DNA of 64,000 nucleotides from CAVZAB01 sp963773155. Its GTDB lineage: Bacteria; Pseudomonadota; Alphaproteobacteria; Rhizobiales; Beijerinckiaceae. The notes beneath the pieces were generated by a model, which did no database searches, was not told where the DNA came from, and saw only the letters and a list, made by a program, of their open reading frames with translations. The stretch is from contig CAVZAB010000017.1 in NCBI GenBank assembly GCA_963773155.1, forward strand, positions 108,549 through 172,548. The letters are read 5' to 3'. This document shows positions 53,973 through 62,832 of the stretch, in pieces; the stretch's first letter is position 1, and every line of letters starts with the position of its first letter. The translations under genes were made by a program, and so were the position numbers.

Positions 53973-54013
53973 GGCCTTGGCGAAGGAGACAACCGTCTCC
54001 TTCGCCTGGCCTT
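53973..54013 (-). promoter_or_regulatory. Large stem-loop between SBP and permease genes
   Basis: A 12-bp perfect stem (GGCGAAGGAGAC / GTCTCCTTCGCC) with a 4-nt loop, extended by AGGCC/GGCCT after a small bulge. It fills the gap between the binding-protein stop (54036) and the permease start (53939). Position and lack of a T-run suggest an mRNA stabiliser or partial terminator that keeps the binding protein in excess. Confidence 0.65.
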
Positions 54014-54035
54014 GTCGCCTAGGTTCCGTCCTATT

Positions 54036-55349
54036 TCAATTGTAGCGTTTGTACTTCTTGAACGTCGCATCCCAGTCAGCTAGCAAGCCATTGAGGGCCT
54101 CGTCAGGCGTTCCCTTGCCACCGACAATGTAGGGATAGACGCGTTGGTTAAGCTGTTCCAACAATTCCGCGTATTCCGGCGTGGCCCAAAAGTCCTTGAC
54201 CATGCGCATCGATTGGTAAAACGCCTCGTTATAAGGCGTTGCCTTACGAAAGGCCTCGGATTCCAATACTGACGTGCTGCACGTATAGCCACCCAATTCG
54301 GCCCATTTCTTCTGGACGTCATCGCGGATGAACCATTCCAGAAATTTGAGCGCCGCCTCGCGTTTCTTGGAGTAGGAAACAATCGAAACGCCCTGCCCTC
54401 CCAGGGCGGCGAAATGCGCGCCGTTTGGTCCTGCAGGATTGGCGAAATACCCGGTTCCCGCCGCATGAGGATTAGTCGCCGGGTTGGCGAGCGCCGGAAA
54501 GAAGGCGAAAAAATTCATGCTCATCGCTGCCAGGCCTTCGGTGATGGCCTGGTTGTCCTCTAGGAAAAAGGCCTTGCCCCAGCCCGGAGGTGTGAATTTA
54601 TACAAATCCCGATAGGCTTTAAGACCCTCGATGGCTTCCTTCGAGTTGACGATTCCTGCAATTTTGTAGACGGCGTAATTGCCGAGATCCCCCCCATAGC
54701 TGAAAATCGTCTGTTCAACGCCCATTGCCACGGCGTCGTAGGAATTGTCAGTGTAGAGAGCAATTCCATAGCGCTTCTGATCCGGACGATAAAAGAATTC
54801 GGCAATGTCTCGCAATTGCTTGTAATCTTTCGGAACGGCCAATTCATAGCCGTATTTAGCCTTGAAGGCGGCCATCTCCTTTGGATCCTCGAACCAATCC
54901 TTACGATAGGCCCAGCCATTTGCATCGCCTTCCAGCGGGATCGCCCAGTACTTGCCACTCTGCGGGGGGTATTCGGCATAGCCGGCCACAGTGGCGGGAA
55001 GCATGACTTTCGACAGATTGTGCTGTTTGAAAAAATCGGTCAGGTCGACATAGTGGCCGCCGGTCGAGCCGGCGCCAAGCCATTGTAAATCACCGACTAC
55101 GAGATCATAAGTATCACCCTTCGCCGCAAATTCGCGAAAGGTCTTAGTTTGAAAGTCGGACCAAGGAGTGGTCTCGACCGTGACTTTCACACCGGTCTCC
55201 TTCGTATATTGATTAACCAGTTCCTGGAGGTAATTGGCCGGGTCCCACTCGGCCCAAAAAATAGTCAGTTCCTCGGCCGAGACGGCCGAGAGTGAACAAA
55301 GCATCAGCGCCGCACCAGCAATGCAGATGCCGAAGATTTTTCTCAGCAT
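54036..55349 (-). CDS. Extracellular sugar-binding protein (SBP family 1)
   Basis: A 437-residue periplasmic binding protein with a Sec signal peptide (MLRKIFGICIAGAALMLCS, cleavage near VSAEE). The mature part starts LTIFWAEWDPANYLQELVNQY and contains VVGDLQWLGAGSTGGHYVDLTDF, like binding proteins of polyol/sugar ABC systems. The ATG at 55349 has GGGAGG upstream. First transporter gene of the minus-strand operon. A single sugar or polyol ligand is likely, given the epimerase and dehydrogenase genes that converge on this operon. Confidence 0.9.
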   Translation of the reverse strand: MLRKIFGICIAGAALMLCSLSAVSAEELTIFWAEWDPANYLQELVNQYTKETGVKVTVETTPWSDFQTKTFREFAAKGDTYDLVVGDLQWLGAGSTGGHYVDLTDFFKQHNLSKVMLPATVAGYAEYPPQSGKYWAIPLEGDANGWAYRKDWFEDPKEMAAFKAKYGYELAVPKDYKQLRDIAEFFYRPDQKRYGIALYTDNSYDAVAMGVEQTIFSYGGDLGNYAVYKIAGIVNSKEAIEGLKAYRDLYKFTPPGWGKAFFLEDNQAITEGLAAMSMNFFAFFPALANPATNPHAAGTGYFANPAGPNGAHFAALGGQGVSIVSYSKKREAALKFLEWFIRDDVQKKWAELGGYTCSTSVLESEAFRKATPYNEAFYQSMRMVKDFWATPEYAELLEQLNQRVYPYIVGGKGTPDEALNGLLADWDATFKKYKRYN

Positions 55350-55495
55350 TGTTTCCTCCCTCACTTGCCGCAGGTCTCGAAGCTGCCGTCACTTCTGCCA
55401 TGCCGCGCAAGCAGGGTGCCACATGATTTGGGGACGCACAATTGGTTCGGTGAAGGGGAAAAATCTTCCCCGCCATGTTGCACTGCACGCCAACC

Positions 55496-56725
55496 TCACG
55501 ACCGCAGCTCGACGATATCGAGAAATGCGTCAACCATCGCGCTCGCAAACAACGGATCATTGATAGCCCAGGGTAGATCGATCAACCTTCGCTGCGGTCC
55601 CGTCCGGACCTGAGCGCGGAGTGTCTCAAACAGGGCAGCATCGGCCTGCCGATCATGAAACGGCATGCCGGCAACGCCAATCGCGGACAGGCCGCCGCGC
55701 GGCAACAGGAAGCGCACGGGCCCCTCCATTCGGTTCAATTTTGCGGCAATCCAGTTTCCGACGCGAATGTTCTCGTCGATCGTTGTCCGCATCAACGTCA
55801 CCTGCGGATTATGTTCGTAGAGCCGCCGTGACGCATAGCGTTCTGGAACTGTCGATTTGGCGCCAAAATTGACCATGTCGAGCGCCCCGCAAGAGCCGAC
55901 ATAGGGAATTTTCGTCTGGATGATGGCATCGAGCCTGCCCTCTCCGGCGCTGAGGATGCCGCCCATGAGATGATCGGCTATCTCCGTCGTCGTGACATCA
56001 ATCACTCCGACCAGCAGGCCGCTGTCGACCAGCTTCTCCATCGACTGGCCGCCGGTTCCGGTTGCGTGAAAGACCAGACAATCGTAGTTCGGCTCGAGCG
56101 CGGCGGTAACCGCCTGGACGCAGGGCGTCGTCACGCCGAACATGGTCAGGCCGATGGCCGGTCTCGCAATCGTCTCGAATCCCCGGCGCAATCCGATCAT
56201 GCCCGCAAGGGCGTTGGCGGCATTGGCCAGTATTCGCGTGGAGATCCGGTTCAGTCCGGCAACATCGGTAACCGGGTAGATCATGCAAATGTCGGAGGCA
56301 CCGACGTAGGCGCGCACGTCGCCGGATGCGACCGTTGAGACCATGACCTTGGGAATCCCGACTGGCAGGTGGCGCATCGCCGGCGTCGCCAGCGCCGTAG
56401 CACCGGACCCGCCCGCCGCTATCACGCCACCAAGATCGCCGCGACCTTCCAGGAACCGCGCGAAGGCTTCCGCCATTTTTGTCACCGCCGCGCCACGATC
56501 GCCGCTGAACACAGCAGCCGCGCCTTCGGGATGAAAGGCGGCAACGTCTTGGGGTGAAATGTCGGCAGCGCTGCTTGGCCGAGCCAAAGTCGACAGGTCG
56601 ACAGTGACAACGCCTAAGCCTGCCGCGATCAATTGGTCGCGGATAAAAAGGAGCTCGCGGGCCTTGGTGTCGAACGTTCCGACAACATAGGCACAGACAC
56701 GTGCGTCAGCCTCGAATCCGCGCAT
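55496..56725 (-). CDS. UPF0261 (Tm-1-like ATP-binding) family protein
   Basis: A 409-residue protein of the UPF0261 family. N-terminal VCAYVVGTFDTKARELLFI is the family's first strand and loop, followed by GGVIAAGGSGATALATPAMRHLPVGIPKVMVST and VFHATGTGGQSMEKL, all characteristic. The plant member Tm-1 binds ATP and inhibits tobamovirus replication; bacterial members have no clear function and often sit with TIM-barrel enzymes in sugar loci. It reads toward the binding protein with a 146-bp gap, so it may be the first gene of, or separately expressed from, the ABC operon. Confidence 0.9.
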   Translation of the reverse strand: MRGFEADARVCAYVVGTFDTKARELLFIRDQLIAAGLGVVTVDLSTLARPSSAADISPQDVAAFHPEGAAAVFSGDRGAAVTKMAEAFARFLEGRGDLGGVIAAGGSGATALATPAMRHLPVGIPKVMVSTVASGDVRAYVGASDICMIYPVTDVAGLNRISTRILANAANALAGMIGLRRGFETIARPAIGLTMFGVTTPCVQAVTAALEPNYDCLVFHATGTGGQSMEKLVDSGLLVGVIDVTTTEIADHLMGGILSAGEGRLDAIIQTKIPYVGSCGALDMVNFGAKSTVPERYASRRLYEHNPQVTLMRTTIDENIRVGNWIAAKLNRMEGPVRFLLPRGGLSAIGVAGMPFHDRQADAALFETLRAQVRTGPQRRLIDLPWAINDPLFASAMVDAFLDIVELRS

Positions 56726-57005
56726 TGTGCTCCCCCAATTCGGGTTTCGGCTGAAGGCGTCGGCCTGGGATAGATGGATTCTCTCCGATCGGCCGCTTTT
56801 GTCAAAACTCAGCCTTCTGACCGCGATTTACGCGCGACCCCGTCTCGCATTCGCACGAGGCGGCAAAACGCGACAATCTCATCATCCCCCAAGCGTCCCG
56901 AGGCCGGAACGCGCATTGAAAAGTTTTCCACCCAAAGTCGATTGGCCACCGTTTCGATTCGTCATTGAACAGGTGCCCCCACACCCCGAAGTCAAGGAGA
57001 CACAA

Positions 57006-57351
57006 ATGTCCAATTGCATGCCGCTTCTGCACCAGAATGTCGAACGGGTGGCGCCTGGTTCGCCGGATGATTTCATGGCCATGATGAAAAGCTATATGGC
57101 CTGGACCGGGAAAGTCCGCTCAGAGGGCCGCCACAAGCGCGGCCAGGAACTCGCGGGGGGCCGTCAAGATCATCTGCGCCCGGGTCGGGAAGCTGACCGT
57201 CACCGACGGGCCCTATGCCGAAAGCAAGGAAATCGGGGGATTCTACATCAAGAGTGCTAGGAACTGCGATGAGGGCTGCCGGATCGCCGAGACCAACCCG
57301 CATGTGACCTGTGGCGGGCGGATCGAGGTTTGGCAAATCGACAAAATGTAA
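57006..57351 (+). pseudogene. YciI-family (DGPF) protein, frameshifted at a G6 run
   Basis: Starts at the ATG at 57006 after AAGGAG. The first frame reads VAPGSPDDFMAMMKSYMAWTGKVRSEG, then shifts; the second frame reads GKLTVTDGPYAESKEIGGFYI and ends CGGRIEVWQIDKM at 57351, the complete family pattern. The switch falls on a run of six G at 57155-57160, so one extra G would suffice. The start MSNCMPLLHQN is also diverged from the usual MKYMLLLY. YciI-type proteins are usually encoded next to an ECF sigma factor, as is the remnant here. Confidence 0.75.
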
Positions 57352-57355
57352 ACGC

Positions 57356-57761
57356 ATGAGCCTGGCAGACACGCTGGTCGATGATCTTTTTCGGCGCGAA
57401 TCCGACAAGACCTGGCTTGTGCGTCTGTTCGGCCCCTCGCGGATCGATCTCATCGAAGACGCGCAGGAGGATGCCCTTGGTGCCGCCCTCGCCCGCCGAC
57501 CGTTCGACGGCGTGCCGAAATTGCCAACCGGCTGGCTCGCGTAAAAAGGCGCTCGCTCAATTGCGGCGAGGGCGCCGGCATCGACAAATCGACGAGGCGG
57601 CGGCCCTGGCGGTTCGGCTTCGCCGATCCCGAGGCAGCCGGCCGCATCGACCACACGATCGCCTTGCCCTGGCTTAGCCGTTGAACGAGACGGAGCGCAA
57701 CCACATCGAATTGAAGCGTGCCAGGATCGGCGCCGAATCAATCGGGGGACGCGACTTCTGA
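57356..57761 (+). pseudogene. ECF sigma factor remnant (YciI-associated type)
   Basis: The first 63 codons (MSLADTLVDDLFRRESDKTW, then LVRLFGPSRIDLIEDAQEDALGAAL and RPFDGVPKLPTGWLA) match the N-terminal sigma-2 region of the large ECF sigma factors that pair with YciI proteins, but a stop follows at 57542. A short stretch near the end (LNETERNHIELKRAR) resembles the family's C-terminal end. The sigma-4 region and most of the C-terminal extension are missing. An eroded gene with internal deletion; together with the YciI frameshift, the whole pair seems lost. Confidence 0.6.
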
Positions 57762-57778
57762 GGGCCTCGCTTCCAGCC

Positions 57779-58318
57779 TCATTTGATGCGAGCGACCACG
57801 TCTCGAAATTTGCCATGTTCGGCCGTTTCCAGCCATTCGAATACGACCATCTCTGCGGTCACGACGTCAATTGCGTGGCGCCGCATGCGTGCCAGCGCGG
57901 CTAGCCTGCTGGCTGCCGTGCGCGAGGTCACTGCATCACCGACCACGAAGACGCGATGGCCCGCTGTCAGCAACCCGAAGGCGGTCTGCAGCACGCAGAT
58001 ATGCGCCTCGCACCCGACAATGATCATATCCAGGCAGCCAGCAGGCAGCGCGGCTCCCAGAGTCCGACTGGCGTCGAAACGCATTTTCGCGATTCGGCGT
58101 GGCACCAAGGCCGCAAGCGCGGGAAGCGTTTCGCCGAGCCCGCGCGGGTTCTGCTCGGTGGCGACTACCGGTACGTCGAGCAGCTGTGCGACCTTCACCA
58201 GGTGTTCGACGTTCTCCAGCATAGCAGGCGCCGCATCCAGAGCCGGTACGAGGCGCGTCTGTATATCAATAACGAGCAAAATCGAATTTCGGCGATCGAT
58301 AAGAGACGGTGAAGTCAC
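57779..58318 (-). CDS. Isochorismatase-like cysteine hydrolase
   Basis: A 179-residue protein with the catalytic triad of the family: D18 (LLVIDIQ), K78 (IAKMRFDA) and C108 (GCEAHICVLQTA). The isochorismatase fold includes nicotinamidases, YcaC-type hydrolases and N-carbamoylsarcosine amidases; the substrate is not clear. The GTG at 58318 has AGAGG upstream and was chosen because the longer frame adds 87 arginine-rich residues unlike the family. Single-gene unit, antisense side of a divergent regulator region. Confidence 0.85.
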   Translation of the reverse strand: MTSPSLIDRRNSILLVIDIQTRLVPALDAAPAMLENVEHLVKVAQLLDVPVVATEQNPRGLGETLPALAALVPRRIAKMRFDASRTLGAALPAGCLDMIIVGCEAHICVLQTAFGLLTAGHRVFVVGDAVTSRTAASRLAALARMRRHAIDVVTAEMVVFEWLETAEHGKFRDVVARIK

Positions 58319-58844
58319 GAGAGTGCCTCTGTGGGAACGGCGGCTTGCCAATGTTCGACGATGGCGCATTCGAATCTTGATACACGTCTGTGGCCGATCG
58401 AGCCTGAAATCTCTTCGAATGATTGAACACGCCGCCACCGTTAAGCATGGTGTAAGGAAGTCGATCGCCGTTGTCACGCTGCCTGGCTGCACCATCGGCG
58501 CGTGATCGCTGGCCAATCGGCCAGAAAGGGAAAGGCGAACCGGCTGGGGAGATCGGCAGCGTCGGCCGACCCCATCCATTTGATTGATGGTACCTTATTG
58601 CCGATAGGGACGATCGCCCCCAACCCGGCGGGCAGTTTGCGGGCTCGAACCGGGCACCGCGAAACTGCTGGCAGTTTGCTGGCCGCAGGGCGGCGTTTCG
58701 CGCCGATTAACTCCGCCAATACGCATTTCCCACGACTATTCAGTCCCAGTATTTCGCACCATCTTCTGATCCTATCATGCGTCGATCGGATTAACCATTC
58801 TCTACCACTTAGTGGTGAACAGCATGGTGCAGGAGGTAAGTACA
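58319..58844. other. Intergenic region before the LuxR-type gene
   Basis: About 525 bp without a credible gene. It contains an AAACTG-CTGG-CAGTTT stem at 58662-58677 and a perfect palindrome at 58804-58816. It must hold the promoters for the leftward hydrolase and the rightward regulator. Confidence 0.5.
58804..58816. promoter_or_regulatory. Palindrome upstream of LuxR-type regulator
   Basis: ACCACT-T-AGTGGT, perfect 6-bp arms, 15 bp before the AGGAGG ribosome-binding site of the regulator at 58845. Possible autoregulatory operator; it is shorter than typical 18-20 bp LuxR boxes. Confidence 0.35.
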
Positions 58845-59630
58845 ATGTCCTCGGGACAGTCGCGGCACTTGCCCAAGACGCCGGTCAAGGAAGCCTCCGA
58901 TATTGTTGCCTTTTCGACACTGATCGAGGGCAAGCCTGCGGCTCCTGGCGATATTGCCAGCGAACCGAAGGGACTGGTCAAGATCGCTGTGATTGAGCGC
59001 CGGGCGCTGATCCGCGACTGTCTGGTACTCGGGTTGCGCACTGCGACAAGCAACGAGGGGGTGGTGGGATTTGCCTCATTTGCTCAATGGATGGGGGAGC
59101 GGTCCACTTATCCCCACATATCGCTGGTGCTTTTGTGTTCGAGCGGGCCCGGACTGGCGCAGGAAGTCGCGGTGCTCGGCGCTGCCGATCCGAAATTGGC
59201 CGTTGCCCTTCTGGCGGAGACCGAGGAGACGCCGGAGATCTACGCGGCCCTCGACAAGGGTGCGCGCGGCTATATCCCGCTCAGTCTGCCGCTCGAGGTT
59301 GCGGTCGAAGCCATTCGCCTTATTCGCGCGGGCGGTGTCTTTGTGCCAGCGAGCAGCTTCATGGCGGCCCGCGCTGGCCGGACGACGGTCCGGGCCGGTG
59401 GCCAGGCGCTCGACCTCGGTATATTCACCGCCCGGCAGGCCGCAGTCGTGGAAGCCCTGCGCCAAGGCAAGGCGAACAAAACGATCGCCCACGAATTGAA
59501 CATGCGCGAGAGCACCGTCAAGGTGCATGTGCGCAACATCATGAAAAAACTCAATGCGAAGAATCGCACCGAAGTTGCGTTTCGAGTCAACAAGATGACA
59601 AATGGCGCCGGGCCACTGAGCCCTTCCTGA
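58845..59630 (+). CDS. LuxR-family regulator with receiver-like domain
   Basis: A 261-residue regulator. The C-terminal LuxR helix-turn-helix (about 190-250) is typical: FTARQAAVVEALRQGKANKTIAHELNMRESTVKVHVRNIMKKL, in consecutive shorter blocks. The N-terminal part (IAVIERRALIRDCLVLGLR) resembles a response-regulator receiver but lacks an obvious phospho-acceptor aspartate in the expected position. The ATG at 58845 has AGGAGG upstream. No histidine kinase is adjacent. It is followed on the same strand by a flavin-type enzyme and the polysaccharide sugar transferase, which it might control. Confidence 0.85.
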   Translation: MSSGQSRHLPKTPVKEASDIVAFSTLIEGKPAAPGDIASEPKGLVKIAVIERRALIRDCLVLGLRTATSNEGVVGFASFAQWMGERSTYPHISLVLLCSSGPGLAQEVAVLGAADPKLAVALLAETEETPEIYAALDKGARGYIPLSLPLEVAVEAIRLIRAGGVFVPASSFMAARAGRTTVRAGGQALDLGIFTARQAAVVEALRQGKANKTIAHELNMRESTVKVHVRNIMKKLNAKNRTEVAFRVNKMTNGAGPLSPS

Positions 59631-59795
59631 GGCAAAGCGTCGCACGGCGCACATTGGATCCATGCCGGATAAATGCATCGGCCAATCCCCCGGCGCCCGC
59701 AATTGACCGGTTGTCAACCCGTCATCGGCTGGCTAGCGTGGTCCGGCCGCGCATCCGTGTGAAGCGGATCGGACGGTACCAGCCAGGAGATGGAA

Positions 59796-60194
59796 ATGGT
59801 CGCTATTCCCGAACAATATCTGGATTTGCTGCAGCACAAGAAGGCCTTTGCCAATCTTGCAACAAAAATGGCGGACGGCTCACCGCAGGTCACGCCAGTT
59901 TGGTTCGACTACACAAACGGCCTGATCAGGGTGAATACGGCAAAGGGCCGGGTAAAGGCCCGCAACATGCAGGAGGGGGCTCCCGTGGCGCTGGCCATCA
60001 TGGATCCCGAAAATCCCTATCGGTTCATACAGATCCGCGGGAAGGTCAAGCGCATTACCGAGGCGGGCGCCGACGATCATATCAACGCGCTGACCAAGAA
60101 ATATCTCGGCCAGGACAAATATCCCTATGCCTCGGCCGCGGAAACAAGAATGATATTCGAAATCGAGCCGACATCCAGTTCGGCCATGGGCTGA
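59796..60194 (+). CDS. PPOX-class (pyridoxamine 5'-phosphate oxidase-like) protein
   Basis: A 132-residue split-barrel flavin/F420-binding protein. LATKMADGSPQVTPVWFDYTNGLIRVNT, then KARNMQEGAPVALAIMDPENPYRFIQIRGKV, matches the PPOX class (TIGR03618-type). The ATG at 59796 was chosen because AGGAG is 6 bp upstream, while the ATG at 59790 is directly adjacent to it. In alphaproteobacteria the cofactor (FMN, F420, heme or none) is unclear. It stands alone after the LuxR-type gene. Confidence 0.85.
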   Translation: MVAIPEQYLDLLQHKKAFANLATKMADGSPQVTPVWFDYTNGLIRVNTAKGRVKARNMQEGAPVALAIMDPENPYRFIQIRGKVKRITEAGADDHINALTKKYLGQDKYPYASAAETRMIFEIEPTSSSAMG

Positions 60195-60622
60195 GCGTCT
60201 GCCTTGATCTATTTGCTGGGCTGCTCCGCGCAAACGGCGATTGACCGCGCTGACCTGGCTGCCTAGCAAGCAGGATCGGGGCGTGTGGCGTGTCATCGAA
60301 ACTGCCGTGGTGCCGTTGCGGTTGCGTTTTGGGTGCGGTTGTGGCGTGACCATTGCATTCACAATTCGTTGAACATCGCATTTACGGCAATGAAATTTCT
60401 TGAGGAAAATTGGATGGGGCGCAGGCAAAAGACGCCTGGACAAACGATCGATATTGGCTGAGGCGGCGTGATCTTGTTCGGGTCGGTTCGTCCGGCGTGT
60501 GAAGAAACAGAGTTAGCCGCGCTCTGATGCTGCGTTTTCGTGTCGAAAGCAATTTGTCGCGCCTACAATTTCCACAGGATCTTCGAGGGATTTTAGACTA
60601 CGCCTTACTACCGAGCATACTA

Positions 60623-60632
60623 CCTAATTAGG
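60623..60632. promoter_or_regulatory. Palindrome CCTAATTAGG upstream of sugar transferase
   Basis: Perfect 10-bp palindrome 138 bp before the sugar-transferase start, 15 bp before a second inverted repeat. Both contain the word CTAAT/ATTAG. Possible binding site for a dimeric regulator. Confidence 0.45.
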
Positions 60633-60647
60633 GGCGCAGCGTTAGGC

Positions 60648-60666
60648 GGCTAATCCTAATTTAGCC
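60648..60666. promoter_or_regulatory. Inverted repeat GGCTAA-N7-TTAGCC
   Basis: 6-bp perfect arms with a 7-nt spacer, 104 bp before the sugar-transferase start. It repeats the CTAAT theme of the palindrome just upstream, which suggests a pair of operator half-sites or two sites for one regulator. Confidence 0.45.
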
Positions 60667-60769
60667 TTGGGTCTGGCGGCGCGAAAGTGTAAAGTATTTG
60701 TCGTTAACTTGAGGTTTATTCGTGAACATCGCCTATACTTTTCCGAACTCAGTTGAGTAGGTTTGTGAG

Positions 60770-62257
60770 ATGTTTCACACTGACGTCAACAAATCTCGAC
60801 AAGATGCGCTGACGGCCGACGGACGACGTCGTAATCAGAATTTGGTAGCACGGCCTGAACCCTCGCCGGCGATCGTAAAATCTTCTGCGCTGCAGCTGTC
60901 CATTCACAAGCTTGTTGTCTGCTTTCTGCTTGGCGACTTGCTGATTCTGTTCGCCTGCGGCCTGATTCCCTATTGGTACCTTGACATCGGCGCGGCGGCT
61001 TCCAATTCGTCGGTGGTTCAGTTCCAGGCCATTTTTCTTGCCGGTCTGTTCTATCTTTTGGTATCGGCGGTCACGCGCTCGTTCGCTTCCCTGGCGGTTC
61101 TTGAACCGACGTTAATCCTGCCGCGGGTCTTTCTCGGCGTCGTGCTCACCTTCGGAGTGCTGACCGTTATCGGCGCCGCGACCAAGACGACGGCGATCTA
61201 TTCGCGGCTATGGTTCTTCTCCTGGTTTGCGGCGACCGGTGTGATGATCCCGGCATTTCGGCTGATCGGCGCCTCCTGGGCTAGCCGGCTCCTTGCCCAA
61301 GGCGCCTGCGTCTATCGGGCCATTTCGGTCGGCATTTTCTGTCGTGCGCTGCCGCCCGAGAAAATCGCTCAGCAGAGCTATAACAAGGTCCGCTGCATCG
61401 AGTCGGTCCAATTCGACCAGATCGAAATTGGTTGGCTCGCCGATCACATCCGCCATGATCTTGTCGATCAGATCTACATTGCTGTGCCCTGGGAGCATGC
61501 CCCAGACGTCATGCAGCAGATCGATGTTCTTCGGCATCTCGCCGCCGATATTTTTGTTCTGCCGCAGGAGCGGCGCGCGTCTTTGAACTTGATCGGCTCG
61601 AGCAAGCTTGGCGATCAGCTGTCGATGCAAGTGACCGAACGGCCTATCAACGGATGGCACCTCTGGTTCAAACGGGCCGAGGATGTCGTTTTGGCCGGCG
61701 TGGCGATCATTGTTTTTGCGCCGGTGATGCTATTGATCGCCTTGGCCCTGAAGATCGAAAGCCCAGGGCCGGTGATATTTCGCCAGATGCGGGCAGGCTT
61801 CAACGGCGCGGTCTTCGAAATCTGGAAGTTCCGTTCGATGTATACGGCGCAGACCGATCTGGACGCGCAACGCCAGACCTGCAAGGACGATCCGAGGGTG
61901 ACGCCGGTTGGCCGCTTCATCCGGGCAACCAGCTTCGACGAACTGCCGCAATTCTTCAACGTGCTGCAAGGGGCCATGTCGGTTGTGGGACCGCGGCCGC
62001 ACGCGCTCAAGACCAGCACTGATGGCAAACTCCTCGAAGAGGTTGTCGACAAATATGCGTTTCGGCACCGGGTCAAACCGGGCCTGACCGGCTGGGCCCA
62101 GGTCAACGGACTTCGCGGCGAACTTGACAGCGCCGACAAGCTGAAACGGCGGGTAACCTTTGATCTGGAATATATCGACAATTGGTCGCTCGGTTTCGAT
62201 CTCAAGATCGTGCTGCGCACCGTCTTGAAATTGTTCTACGATCCCTCAGCCTACTAG
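60770..62257 (+). CDS. Undecaprenyl-phosphate glucose phosphotransferase (WcaJ/ExoY-type, full length)
   Basis: A 495-residue membrane enzyme that transfers hexose-1-phosphate from UDP-sugar to undecaprenyl phosphate, the first step of exopolysaccharide synthesis. N-terminal half: four or five membrane segments and a nucleotide-binding-like domain. C-terminal half (about 297-495): the bacterial sugar transferase domain, KRAEDVVLAGVAIIVFAP (membrane entry), KFRSMY, SFDELPQFFNVL, MSVVGPRPHA and KPGLTGWAQVNGLRGE, with the D-E catalytic region intact. No other polysaccharide genes lie within the window, so it is either isolated or interrupted by the IS element downstream. Confidence 0.93.
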   Translation: MFHTDVNKSRQDALTADGRRRNQNLVARPEPSPAIVKSSALQLSIHKLVVCFLLGDLLILFACGLIPYWYLDIGAAASNSSVVQFQAIFLAGLFYLLVSAVTRSFASLAVLEPTLILPRVFLGVVLTFGVLTVIGAATKTTAIYSRLWFFSWFAATGVMIPAFRLIGASWASRLLAQGACVYRAISVGIFCRALPPEKIAQQSYNKVRCIESVQFDQIEIGWLADHIRHDLVDQIYIAVPWEHAPDVMQQIDVLRHLAADIFVLPQERRASLNLIGSSKLGDQLSMQVTERPINGWHLWFKRAEDVVLAGVAIIVFAPVMLLIALALKIESPGPVIFRQMRAGFNGAVFEIWKFRSMYTAQTDLDAQRQTCKDDPRVTPVGRFIRATSFDELPQFFNVLQGAMSVVGPRPHALKTSTDGKLLEEVVDKYAFRHRVKPGLTGWAQVNGLRGELDSADKLKRRVTFDLEYIDNWSLGFDLKIVLRTVLKLFYDPSAY

Positions 62258-62832
62258 CACCGGCCAGTCACCAGTATTCGGCGGCGGACGCTCGCGCGAG
62301 GAAGCATTGCTGTCGTCCAATCGGAAGTTTGCGAGCTCAAATCATACAACAACTTGATCCGAATCAGGATTTCCAGAAATAGGTTTTTTGCTACTGGACA
62401 CACGGCTCGATCGCTGGAACACAGGAGACTTCCGCGAATCGAATCATAATCCCGCTGATTTGTGAACCCCAACATGGACATGGAATGCGATATTGGGCTA
62501 AGCGACTCAGATGACTCGGCTCTTTATTTTTTGAAGTAAAAACTTCGGCTTCTGTAACGGGCCTCGATCTGTCAAGTAAATCCTCAGATCCTCTCTTCTT
62601 TTTTTGCGTCATCCTGTCGCCGAGGTCATGCTTCTGTACGGGGTCGGCGTTGAAGCCGCCACCTGATGGTGTCTGATGAGGAGCAGGCCGGCCAATCTAG
62701 TACGCGAGGTCACTCTGATGAGCGCCATAGCCCATGTTGCGGTCTGACCTGATCCATCGTCCCGGCGACGGGACTTCGCTTCGGGAGGCTGGTGTCTCGA
62801 GCCGCCCGAAAACTCTTTGTGTCTTTCTCCTC
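62258..62832. other. Gap between sugar transferase and IS110 element
   Basis: 575 bp with only short, unconvincing frames. T-rich words (TTCTTTTTTTGC near 62598) and mixed composition; it probably includes the outer non-coding end of the IS element, whose border I could not place. Confidence 0.45.

Larger units (their letters stand above)
60195..60769. other. Regulatory-looking intergenic region before the sugar transferase
   Basis: 575 bp without a credible gene. It becomes AT-rich in its last 200 bp and holds two palindromic elements (60623-60632 and 60648-60666) ahead of the sugar transferase start. It probably contains a controlled promoter for polysaccharide synthesis. Confidence 0.5.

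Noticed and set aside
62391..62612. A 73-residue minus-strand frame between sugar transferase and IS110
   Set aside because: No start context or domain; region has non-coding character.
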